Shown here piece by piece: positions 56,030-64,000 of a stretch of 64,000 bases of DNA. The DNA is from Sternotherus odoratus. Taxonomy: Eukaryota; Chordata; Testudines; Kinosternidae. A program made the translations under genes and the position numbers. The DNA is taken from assembly GCA_032164245.1 (NCBI GenBank), contig JAVMKO010000002.1:175404920-175468919 (forward strand). Reading direction: 5' to 3'. Within the stretch, counting starts at the first letter, position 1; the number at the start of each line of letters is the position of its first letter. The notes under the pieces are model-generated. The model ran no database searches. It had not been told where the DNA came from and saw only the letters and a list, made by a program, of their open reading frames with translations.

Positions 56030-56916
56030 GTTTCAGAGTGGTAGCTGTGTTAGTCTGTATCAGCAAAAACAACGAGGAGTCCTTATGGCACCTTAGAGAC
56101 TAACAAATGTATTTGGGCATAAGCTTTCATGGGCTAGAACCTACTTTATCAGATGCATGGAATGGAAAATACAGTAGCAGGCATAAATACACAGCACATA
56201 AAAAGATGGAAATTGCCTTACCACTTATGAGGTCAGTCTAACGAGACAATTCTATTAACAGCAGGATACAAGGGAGGAAAAATCACTTTTGTAGAGATAA
56301 TGAGTGTGGCCCATGTCAAACAGTTGACAAGAAGGTGTGAGTAACAGTAGGGAGAAATTAGTAGGGGGGGAATTGGGTTTTGTAATGAATGACCCAGCCA
56401 CTCGCAGTCTTTATTCAGGCCTAATTTGATGGGAATACTTCAGTCTCTCTGCCCACTCAATAACAGGCCTAAAAGTGGCAATTCTTAAACAAAAAAACTT
56501 CAGAAACAGACTCCAACATGAAAATGTAGAACTGGAATTAATTTTCAAACTGATCATCATCAAATTAGGCCTGAATAAAGGCTGGGAGTGGTTGGGTCAT
56601 TACAAAACCTATTTTCCCCCATATTATTTTCCTCCTACTGTTACTCACACCTTTTTGCCAACTCTTTGAAATAAACTACTCTCATTACCACTACAAAAGT
56701 GATTTTTCTTCCCTTGTTATCCTACTGTTAATTGAATTGTCTCATTAGACTGACCTCCCAGTTGGTAAGGCAACTCCCATTTCCCCATGTACTATGTATT
56801 TATACCTGCTACTGTATTTTCCACTCCATGCATCTGATGAAATGGGTTCTAGCCCATGAAAGCTTATGCCCAAATAAATTTGTTAGTCTCTAAGGTGCCA
56901 CGACGGCTCCTCGTTG
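56030..56916. mobile_element. Long inverted-repeat element, palindromic family, full-length
   Basis: The left end TTTCAGAGTGGTAGCTGTG and the right end (GCTCCTCGTTGTTTT) border arms that are inverted copies: TTAGAGACTAACAAATGTAT at 56,093 pairs with the complement at 56,877-56,896. The flanks both contain TCACACT, a possible 7-bp duplication. The centre (56,450-56,600) has no arm similarity and a 64-codon ORF of unknown meaning. It is a diverged relative of the palindromes at 4,617 and 22,044. Confidence 0.65.
56834..56870 (+). ncRNA. Hammerhead-ribozyme-like motif (best preserved)
   Basis: CTGATGA is followed by a stem (ATGGG..CCCAT with loop), GAAA, then GC-TTAT-GC as a two-base-pair stem III, then CC. 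All core boxes match a type I hammerhead except the base expected to be U just before the cleavage nucleotide, which is C. The left arm carries the inverted copy at 56,117-56,153 with CTGATAA, a broken core. Stem I pairing is not evident. Confidence 0.45.
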
Positions 56917-57058
56917 TTTTCACACTCTGTTAGAGGGTTTATTCCTTCACCCACTCACTTTCCTGATCCTTCTCACATGAACAGAGAGCCACAATACATG
57001 AAATCCAAAGGTGCAAAAAATTTGATGTTTATTGGGATGAACTTCCAGCAAGCATAAG

Positions 57059-57768
57059 AACTCCTCCCACCGCCCTCTACCAATCAGGAGGGGTTTCGCC
57101 CCCATAGGACCGCCCTGAGAGGAGATTTTGACCAATTAGGGTGATTTCCGGGGTGGGGTGACCCGTCCGGAAGTGGGGTGTGTGACCCCCTCTAAGAACG
57201 CCTCCCACCACCCTCTACCAATCAGGAGGGGTTTTGCCCCGATAGGACCGCCCCGAGAGGAGATTTTGACCAATCAGGGTGACTTCCGGGGTGGGGGTGA
57301 CCCATCCGGAAGTGGGTGTGTGATCCGCCTCTAAGAACGCCTCCCAGCGCCCTCTGCCAATGAGAGCACACCACCATTACCCCATAAATCCCAGCGCCGG
57401 ACAGAGGAGGCCATTGCTTACCCCAGGACACGTGTTTTAGAAATCGTGGAAAGGCAGCTGAGAGGAAACATGGACTCCTTCACCACCCCCTTGAGAACTT
57501 CGGACTTTGTTCTAGCCCCAAGCACCTTTGGACTTGTGTGGAGAAAGCGCTACAACAGTGACTGTTCCGAGGAGGACCCTTTGGCCCAGCCGTTGATGGA
57601 CACTCCGGAACCTGACCCTGAAACCCTCATGAGACACCCCGATGAGTGTGACGGCCTCTGGTTGTCCACCCCCTTAGAGGTGAAGGCGATCACGGCTCGG
57701 GGGAGTCAGCGGTGGACCAGGTGAACGGAAAAGACGCTGCTCAGGTAAATGAATGATTAAGAAGGGGT
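57059..57768. repeat. Left TIR of copy 2 (outer end missing)
   Basis: Reverse complement of 61,411-62,123 with few differences. It has two of the ETS/CCAAT-containing subrepeats (57,063-57,345) and exon 1 of the small gene. The flanking sequence to 57,058 has no Polinton similarity. Confidence 0.8.
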
Positions 57769-58013
57769 CGGTCAAGGAAGGGAAGGTGTAATGGGGCTAG
57801 GAACCAGGGGTTATGTAAATTAAAAACCAACAGTGGGGTGCTTACACGCTTTCTTTTTTGAAAATCTCTTAACAGCTCGACGATGCCTTTCTAGAGGCCT
57901 TTGCGAACTTACACATCGGTAGCCCTGTGGGAGTAAATATATCGTGCGTCAGCTGTTTTTGCTCATGTATGAAACACAGATCTCAAGACGAAAAGGACAA
58001 AATGGAAGAATGA
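57470..58013 (+). pseudogene. Small TIR-resident gene, left copy, frameshifted
   Basis: Same two-exon layout as at 30,067-30,610: ATG 57,470, donor at 57,745, acceptor AACAG ending 57,875, exon 2 to TGA at 58,011. One G is missing near 57,680 (GAGGTGAAGG for GAGGTGGAAGG), so exon 1 shifts frame and stops at 57,722. The variant motif here is NSDCSEEDP. Intron and exon 2 remain like copy 1. Confidence 0.65.
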
Positions 58014-58216
58014 ACCAACTCAGACTCCCTTATGGTAGGGGTCATGAGTCACATTTTTACAGGCGGCTGTAAAAAGGAGTTAGTCTTTAAGGTGCCACAG
58101 GACTTTGTTACCTATGTTAAAACCAGGCGATTAATAAAACTTATTTAAATGTGTCAATATGAATGTGTCCCTCACCCTTCATACTGTGTTAGTAAAAGAC
58201 GGTGCCAGTAACAGTC

Positions 58217-59274
58217 ATGTCTAGGCAAACGGTTCTGTTAAAGAAAATATATTACACCCCTGGGGAAGTTGGGAGCTTTGGCGGGGTGAACCCTCTTTTT
58301 CAAGTGGCCAAAAAGCGTAGTAAAACTTTAAATAGAAGACAGGTAACATCTTGGCTTTCAGACCAGGATGTTTATACTCTACACAAACCGGCTCGAATAC
58401 GTTTTAAAAGAAACAAGACCGTTGTTTCAGATGTGGATGCGCAATGGCAGGCAGATTTGGTGGATATGCACCGGTTCTCCAAACACAACAGTGGTTTTAA
58501 GTACATCTTAACAGTGATAGACATTCTCTCCAAATATGCCTGGGCCTTAGGCCTAAAAGACAAGATGAGTGGTGAGGTATCCAAGGCCTTTAAAGCTATT
58601 TTCAGTGAAGGTCGCGTGCCTCAAAAATTACAAACCGATCGGGGGAAAGAATTTTTAAACAAACCTTTAAGCAGATTGTTAAAACAGCATGGAGTTCACC
58701 ATTTTGTTACGAATAATGAAGTCAAAGCAGGGGTTGTGGAGCGATTTAACCGAACTTTAAAAACTAGGATGTGGAGATATTTTACAGCCCATAACACCTT
58801 TCGCTACATTGACGTCTTACCTGACTTTATAAAGAGTTACAACAAGAGCTTTCACAGAACTATCCGTACCAGACCCGTTGATGTTAACCCTTCAAATTCT
58901 CTGAAGGTATGGAAAACGGTTTACGGAGATGTTTTAAAAATAAAACCGGTTGTTGCGCCTTTTAGAAAACCAAAGGCGCTTTTGAAAAAGGTTATGAACA
59001 GACGTTTACCGATGAAATATTCATAGTGGATGAAGCCTTAACCAGGAGTCAGAGACCTGTATACCGCTTAAAAGATTACGAGGGTGAGACAGTTACTGGA
59101 TCTTTTTACCCTGAAGAACTACAAAAAGTAAACCCCAAACGAGACAGGATTTACAGGATTGAAAAAGTTCTAGGGGAGAAAGGAAAAGGGAGAAAAAAGC
59201 AGCTACTAGTGAAATGGTTGGGGTGGCCTGATAAGTTTAACAGCTGGGTGGAAGCTTCTGAACTCTGTGACATT
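58217..59274 (+). pseudogene. Polinton integrase, frameshifted by a 25-bp deletion
   Basis: Nearly identical to the intact integrase of copy 1 and carrying the more usual LQTDRGKEF at the second catalytic Asp. A 25-bp deletion near 58,970, between flanking AAAA tracts, removes the start of the SH3-like segment (copy 1: GDHVRLSK) and shifts the frame, ending the first part at 59,024. The chromodomain part is open in another frame to 59,274. The DDE core is still complete. Confidence 0.85.
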
Positions 59275-59336
59275 TAGACACGAACAAAAGAGATTCCTCC
59301 TGCAAGGACACAGAGAGAGAGGTGGGGGAAAACAAA

Positions 59337-60077
59337 ATGAGCGATGGCGGGTTTTACATTACTTTGCCCAGCAATGCCAGCTCTGCAGTTTTTCCCCAAA
59401 ACACCATCTCGGACTTTACAATACGGCTAGTTAAGCCCTTGGATCTCCCGGGTGCCTGGGAGGTGGGGTTAGTGGAAATACAATACCCGCACAGCTGGAA
59501 TACTATCAACGAAGACACCCCTTTTGAAATCACCTTTGGAAATAAAACGTGGAATTTCATCCTACGACGAGGTTATTATTCGACCATACCCAAATTACTG
59601 GATCATATGAACAGCACCGTGACTCGTCATCCCGGACCGCCTGAGACGGTCATGAACTACGACTCTGTGGGTAGAAAAGTTAGACTTAAATCTACCGATT
59701 CTATGTATATGTTTTCTACTGGTGGGGAGCTAGCTAACATTCTGGGTTTGGGCCCCAAACACAGCATCCAAAAATTCCCCTTCTTGGCAGACATCACAGG
59801 GGGTTTTAACTCCTTGTATTTGTACACGGATATCGTAGAACACCAGTTTGTGGGGGACTTTTCTGTTCCCCTGTTACGTTGCATCCCCGTCCAAGGAAGG
59901 AACAACGAGTTTGTTACCATCACCTACGATAAACCTCATTACGTCCCTGTCAGTAAACACCACATCGACACCATCACCATTGAAATAAAGACAGATCAGA
60001 ACAGAAGCGTCTCATTTCGCTTCGGCAAGGTGATTGTCAGGCTGCATCTGCGCCAGCGGAGAGAGCGAGGTTTCTAA
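59337..60077 (+). CDS. Penton-like minor capsid protein
   Basis: Intact frame of 246 residues from ATG 59,337 (MSDGGFYITLPSNASS); five codons upstream also begin with ATG. It is the presumed single-jelly-roll penton of Polinton virions. Conserved segments are FTIRLVKPLDLPGAWEVGL (about 27-45), the block RRGYYSTIPKLLDHMNSTV (about 77-95) and VTITYDKPHYVPVSKHHID near residue 200. It lies about 60 bp after the integrase stop on the same strand and 22 bp before the core protein gene. Copy 1 has a two-base deletion, so this is the only complete penton frame in the window. Confidence 0.78.
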   Translation: MSDGGFYITLPSNASSAVFPQNTISDFTIRLVKPLDLPGAWEVGLVEIQYPHSWNTINEDTPFEITFGNKTWNFILRRGYYSTIPKLLDHMNSTVTRHPGPPETVMNYDSVGRKVRLKSTDSMYMFSTGGELANILGLGPKHSIQKFPFLADITGGFNSLYLYTDIVEHQFVGDFSVPLLRCIPVQGRNNEFVTITYDKPHYVPVSKHHIDTITIEIKTDQNRSVSFRFGKVIVRLHLRQRRERGF

Positions 60078-60098
60078 AAAGCAAAACACACCCCTATT

Positions 60099-60573
60099 AT
60101 GGCAATCATAAAAAAATTATGGCGACCCCAGCATCTACAGGAACTATTACAAAGCCCAGGCGGGATACGCCCTTCCTGGATATCATGGGGCCCCCGTGAT
60201 ATACGGGGCTGGCGTCGGTGGAATATTCCGCAGCCTCTTTCGAAAAGCCATGCCGCTTTTGAGGAGGGGGCTAGAGATTATTAAACCCCACGTAAAAACC
60301 GCCGCTCAAAACATAGCTAAAGACGTGGTAGGTCATGTCTCCCGCGCTGTTCTGGAGAAGGTGGGGAATACAGCTTCACAGGAAGGATCGGGGCTGATGT
60401 ACATTAAAAGGAGGAAAAGAAAGAGAAATACGTCATACCCACGATGCACAGGCCCCCCAAAACCCCTTAAAAGAAGGGCTTTGATGCGCAGGGCCAGCCA
60501 TAAGCGAAAGCCCAAGAGGAAGCCTGGGCGAAAGAGGAGACGCTCTCCGCCTGGTAAGAGAGAGATATTTTAA
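60099..60573 (+). pseudogene. Core protein (pVI/pX-like), frameshifted near start
   Basis: An extra A in the run at codons 5-6 (ATAAAAAAATT against ATAAAAAATT in copy 1) breaks the frame. From about 60,130 to the stop at 60,571 the copy 1 protein is otherwise preserved, including the amphipathic GGIFRSLFRKAMPLLRRG and the basic tail. The next in-frame start codon is ATA/GTG at 60,196. Confidence 0.7.
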
Positions 60574-60578
60574 TCAAC

Positions 60579-60763
60579 ATGGCTTTTGTTCACTGCGGTC
60601 TGAAGAGTGCACCAAATCCGAACTAGACTTGTTCCAAATAGCCCCTACGCAGACCAGCATTGAGAAAAGCATCTACATAGAGGTGCCACCTCTATCAGCT
60701 GTTACGGAGTCTGCCCCCATTGACTTTTTCATAGCAGGGAATGGCATAGATTATATGGATCTA
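60579..60763 (+). pseudogene. MCP N-terminal fragment, left arm
   Basis: ATG 60,579 begins MAFVHC. One base is lost compared with copy 1 (CACTGCGGTC for CACTGCAGGTC), breaking the frame after codon 6. The coding sequence then follows MCP residues 16-62 to GIDYMDL and stops at the junction with inverted protease sequence. Confidence 0.75.
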
Positions 60764-60970
60764 TGCAAGGGTAGGCATGCTCAAGAATTTAAATTTACTT
60801 TTCACAAAATTCATCACCATCCGGTCATTTTGCACTAAGTCGTTAGAATACAGTTCTAAAATCCGGTCAAAAGATAAACCCTTGCTACGATAATGTAAGA
60901 AAAACACACAGTGATAGCCGCAAGCAACGGAGCGGGGGTCTTGTAATTGTTTCTTGTGAAACACAATGTC
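60764..60970 (-). pseudogene. Protease fragment (codons about 96-163)
   Basis: The minus-strand frame matches the copy 1 protease from FHKKQLQDPRS through the catalytic-Cys motif SVACGYHC to SMPTLA. The His and Asp of the triad and the C-terminus are missing, so it is inactive. It is on the same strand as the right-arm MCP piece, which preserves the original MCP-then-protease order with a deletion between. Confidence 0.82.
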
Positions 60971-61405
60971 CCATCACCCAAATCTGTTTCTTCATGTTGT
61001 CCACCAGTGTCTTTGTAAAACAGGCCTGCGGAAAATTGCGTGGCAAGGGTGTCGTCGCTGTAATTGAGCAACAATTCTATAAAGGCCCTGTAAGGGTAAC
61101 AGTTGTTGCTTTGGCTTACAAGGCGGTCTCCCAGCGTAACATCCAACTGACTGAAAATAGAGGCCACGGGATAATTCACCAGGCCCACCTCTGTATCCGC
61201 GGCAAAGGCAGTTCCGTCTCCTTTTACAATCTTGCAGCACAGGTACAGCAGCGTGTTGTTTAAATCCATATAATCTATGCCATTCCCTGCTATGAAAAAG
61301 TCAATGAGGGCAGACTCCGTAACAGCTGATAGAGGTGGCACCTCTATGTAGATGCTTTTCTCAATGCTGGTCTGCGTAGGGGCTATTTGGAACACGTGTA
61401 GTTCG
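60971..61405 (-). pseudogene. MCP fragment, right arm (codons about 15-158)
   Basis: The minus-strand frame matches copy 1 MCP from LFQIAPTQTSIEKS to HEETDLGDG. It is an inverted second copy of the segment also at 60,625-60,763. On its upstream side it joins directly to the small-gene intron at about 61,406-61,411, so integrase, penton and core genes are deleted from this arm. Confidence 0.82.
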
Positions 61406-61410
61406 GATTT

Positions 61411-62295
61411 GACCCCTTCTTAATCATTCATTTACCCGAGCAGCATCTTTTCCGTTCACCTGGTCCACCGCTGACTCCCCCGAGCCGTGATCGCCTTCCA
61501 CCTCTAAGGGGGTGGACAACGAGAGGCCGTCACACTCATCAGGGTGTCTCATGAGGGTTTCAGGGTCAGGTTCCGGAGTGTCCATCAACGGCTGGGCCAA
61601 AGGGTCCACCTTGGAACAGTCACTGTTGTAGCGCTTTCTCCACACAAGTCCAAAGGTGCTTGGGGCTAGAACAAAGTCCGAAGTTCTCAAGGGGGTGGTG
61701 AAGGAGTCCATGTTTCCTCTCAGCTGCCTTTCCACGATTTCTAAAACGCGTGTCCTGGGGTAAGCAATGGCCTCCTCTGTCCGGCGCTGGGATTTATGGG
61801 GTAATGGTGGTGTGCTCTCATTGGCAGAGAGCGCTGGGAGGCGTTCTTAGAGGCGGATCACACACCCACTTCCGGATGGGTCACCCCCACCCCGGAAGTC
61901 ACCCTGATTGGTCAAAATCTCCTCTCGTGGCGGTCCTATCGGGGCAAAACCCCTCCTGATTGGTAGAGGGTGGTGGGAGGCGTTCTTAGAGGGGGTCACA
62001 CACCCCACTTCCGGATGGGTCACCCCACCCCAGAAATCACCCTAATTGGTCAAACTGTCCTCTCAGGGCGGTCCTATTGGGACGAAACCCCTCCTGATTG
62101 GTAGAGGACGGTGGGAGGAGTTCTTAGAGGGATCACATGACCCCCCCTAGCTTCCGGTCAGGTGGCACCTTGACCTGCCCCCCTGGGACGGAACTTCCGG
62201 TGACAGGGGGTGTGGCATGGGGACAGGAGGCGGGGTTAGGGGCGGGGTTAGGGGCGGGATTAGGGTTTGATTGACGGTAGGGCCCTTATACTACT
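61411..62295. repeat. Right TIR of copy 2 (complete)
   Basis: Matches 30,310-31,194 of copy 1 with scattered substitutions, and the inverse of 57,059-57,768. It ends TTATACTACT at 62,295. The next six bases (ACTGCA) would be the target duplication, but the left partner is lost. Confidence 0.85.
61436..61711 (-). pseudogene. Small TIR-resident gene, right copy, exon 1 only
   Basis: ATG 61,711 to the splice donor side at 61,436. The frame is open and, unlike the left copy, retains the G that keeps exon 1 in phase. The exon's last codon ends CGG instead of CAG before GTAAAT. Intron 3' part and exon 2 are deleted, so the spliced product cannot be made from this end. Confidence 0.65.
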
Positions 62296-62446
62296 ACTGC
62301 AGACTATATAGTAAAACTTGAGTTCTGCTTAGCTACACCTTAACCAATCATTTTACTGAAATTTAACTAACCAATCCTAACATATTGTAACATGATTATC
62401 TAACCAATTATATCTCACCACCTTAATTAGTTCACACCCAGCAAAA

Positions 62447-63443
62447 TCTATCTATCTATATAAAAGTATAATGGTGTATGAGTATATGTATGCGTGTATG
62501 TAGATTCCCTTACTCCTTCCACACCGTTTGAGCTAGAGACTTGAAATTTGGTACAGTTATAGGTCTTAGGGTCCTAATCAGGGTAAGAGTCAAAAAATTT
62601 TCAAATCTCACCTCTGACTCCCCCCAGGGGTGAAATTATTTAAAGGCCAATCACATCAACTGGGCAGCTGCTGGTCTCTGTGACATAGTTATGATGTCAT
62701 AATTCCCCCCTCCAACGGACCCTGCACTCGCTCAGCTCTCTCCCCCTCCCCCCTCCAACGGACCCCGCACTCGCTCAGCTCTCTTCCCCCTCCCCACCTC
62801 TGATGGACCCGAGTTGGGTTTGGTCGGAGGGTAAGTGAGGTAGGAGTGTCGGGTTTGGTCAGGGGGTGAGGTGGGGATGTTGGGTTTGGTTGGGGGGGTA
62901 AGTGAGCCGGGGGTGTTGGGTTTGGTCTGGGGGGGTGGGAAGGTGTCGGGGTGGGTGAGGGGTGAGGTGTGGGTGTTGGGGTTGGTCAGGGGGTGTTGGG
63001 GCTGGTGGGGGGTAAGGTGGGGGGGTTGGGTTTGGTTGGGGGGGTGAGGAGGGGTGTCGGGGTTGGTCAAGGGGTAAGTGAGGTGTGGGTGTCGGGTTTG
63101 TTTGTGGTGGAAGGTAGGGGTGTCGGGTTTGGTTGGGGGGGAAAGTGAGGTGGGTGTGTCAGGTTTGGTCTACGGGGGTGAAGTGTGGGTGTTGGTCAGG
63201 GGGTGTTGGGGTTGGTAGGGGGTGATGTGGAGGTGTTGGGTTTGGGTGGGGGGGGTGAAAATGTGAGTCGGGGTTGGTCGAGGGGTAAGTGAGGTGTGGG
63301 TGTCGGGTTTGGTCGGGGGGTGAGGTGGGGGTGTCAGGTTTGCTCTCTGCCCCCTCCCCCCTCCAACGGACCCCGCGCTCGCTCAGCTCTCTGCCCCCTC
63401 CCCACCTCCTACGGCCCCGAGCAACACCGGGTATTTTTGCTAG
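62447..63443 (+). mobile_element. Non-autonomous Helitron
   Basis: Starts TCTATCTATCTATATAAAAG after an A and ends TTTTTGCTAG before a T, the A/T host site of Helitrons. A 3' hairpin (CCCGAGCAACACCGGG) lies about 11 bp before the CTAG end. There is no Rep/helicase ORF. The interior is a G-rich minisatellite (about 62,815-63,335) bordered on both sides by CCCCTCCAACGGACCC and CGCTCAGCTCTC copies. Confidence 0.9.
62815..63335. repeat. G-rich minisatellite inside the Helitron
   Basis: Irregular 30-45-bp units built on GGGTTTGGTCGGGGGGTGAG and GGTGTTGGGGTTGGTCAGGG variants. Very strong strand asymmetry (G+T on plus). Open frames across it are compositional. Confidence 0.9.
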
Positions 63444-64000
63444 TTCATTATACAGCAGACAGAAACAATCACAGTCAGAACCAGACAGAGATTATACAGA
63501 TAAACAATAGGGAAATGGGGACTACAGTGCTAGAAAAACAAAGAAATGAGGGTTTCACATCCCAGCTATTGATAAGTGAGTTCTTGTCAGACAGGCTGCT
63601 ATTAAACTAAGTTTCCTTTTACATCTTCTAGGCTCTTCCCTTTCTCTGGAGGTGACACATCGGATCACCTTTCTAACAGCTCCAAATTGCCTTATTTCAA
63701 TGTAACTAGTTTGGAATGTAAGGATGTGACCACATGCTTCCCAGCTTATGGCTGCCTCTGCTGCTTAGGCACAGATTTTAGCCCAAGAACAGGGCCTCAG
63801 ACTCTCACAGTAAGAGAAGGTCCATAAACAGACAGACTGTGGTTTTTGATTCTCTCTTTTATATCCCTAGAACTAGCTAAGTGATAAGAATACACCTAAA
63901 TTCTTAAGGCATAGGTCTTTACAGACAGGCCTGAATATCTACAGCCTAGCACACTAAAACAGTTCATATGAGTTAAGCTAGCCAGCCACTTGATGGCACA
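63444..64000. other. No gene; probable LTR remnant
   Basis: No coding signal. Together with 62,296-62,446 it probably formed one host repeat before the Helitron inserted, since base composition and the style TACAGCAGACAGAAACAATC match old LTR sequence. Not classified; runs off the window. Confidence 0.35.

Larger units (their letters stand above)
57059..62295 (+). mobile_element. Polinton/adintovirus-like copy 2, head-to-head derivative
   Basis: Left arm, plus strand: TIR, small gene, integrase, penton, core protein and the first 62 codons of the MCP, to about 60,763. Right arm, minus strand from 62,295: TIR, small-gene exon 1, a direct join to MCP codons 15-158, then a join to protease codons about 96-163, meeting the left arm near 60,764. 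The left TIR lacks its outer 170 bp and begins within a subrepeat at 57,059; the right TIR is complete and ends AGTAGTATAAGGGCCC (complement). So both ends carry the same terminal gene, and the interior is a junction of two opposed deletion products. Confidence 0.88.

Noticed and set aside
60994..61263. 89-codon ORF conserved in both Polinton copies (also 27,027-27,296)
   Set aside because: It is antisense to MCP in both copies, so its conservation reflects MCP sequence, not a second gene.
62732..63070. Pro/Thr/Asn-rich ORF on the minus strand
   Set aside because: It is the complement of the Helitron's G-rich minisatellite.

Overview
This window is repeat-rich vertebrate DNA. No host protein-coding exon could be recognised. 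The likeliest source is a cryptodiran turtle. Two tRNA-derived SINEs (near 11,046 and 41,523) have A-box and B-box motifs and a CR1-like 3' tail, as in the polIII SINEs of hidden-necked turtles. CR1 LINE remnants, numerous 8-bp-TSD hAT MITEs and Gypsy/ERV-type LTRs fit a reptile. I identified families from sequence motifs and memory, not by database search.

The most important content is two related copies of a Polinton/Maverick (adintovirus-like) virus-derived element in opposite orientations. Copy 1 lies at 25,321-31,194 and copy 2 at 57,059-62,295. From the terminal inverted repeat (TIR) inward both read: a small gene, apparently spliced, that starts inside the TIR; a retrovirus-type integrase with a C-terminal chromodomain; a penton-like minor capsid protein; a basic core/pVI-pX-like protein; and the double-jelly-roll major capsid protein (MCP). 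An adenain-type cysteine protease follows, and in copy 1 a further conserved ORF. DNA polymerase B and the packaging ATPase are absent. In copy 1 the integrase, core protein and protease are open, while the MCP is split and inverted and the penton is frameshifted. In copy 2 the penton is open, but the integrase, core and MCP carry indels. Copy 2 is also a head-to-head structure with the same TIR and small gene at both ends, like a snap-back defective viral genome.

The left part (1-25 kb) is nested transposons. A Tigger-like MITE (2,553-3,293) holds a solo LTR. A solo LTR (3,361-6,682, TSD GTGCC) is split by a hAT element (3,653-6,492, TSD CTTTAGAG), itself hit by a hAT MITE (4,010-4,284, TSD TGTGCTGC) and a palindromic repeat (4,617-5,303, 13-bp TSD). 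A decayed Gypsy pol lies at 9.3-10.9 kb. Two CR1 LINEs of opposite orientation cover most of 16.6-22.5 kb and are interrupted by MITEs.

The middle part (31-56 kb) is mostly unannotatable non-coding DNA. It holds scattered hAT MITEs, MIR-like SINEs, a CR1 split by a 1.1-kb solo LTR (35,380-36,464, TSD CCTTC), an internally deleted Gypsy-type element with a SCAN-like gag (39,163-41,037), and a hAT element (45,624-48,983) containing an LTR-like segment and a 60-bp minisatellite. The right end carries a non-autonomous Helitron (62,447-63,443) and a probable LTR remnant.

There are no CRISPR arrays, rRNA genes or convincing functional tRNA genes.
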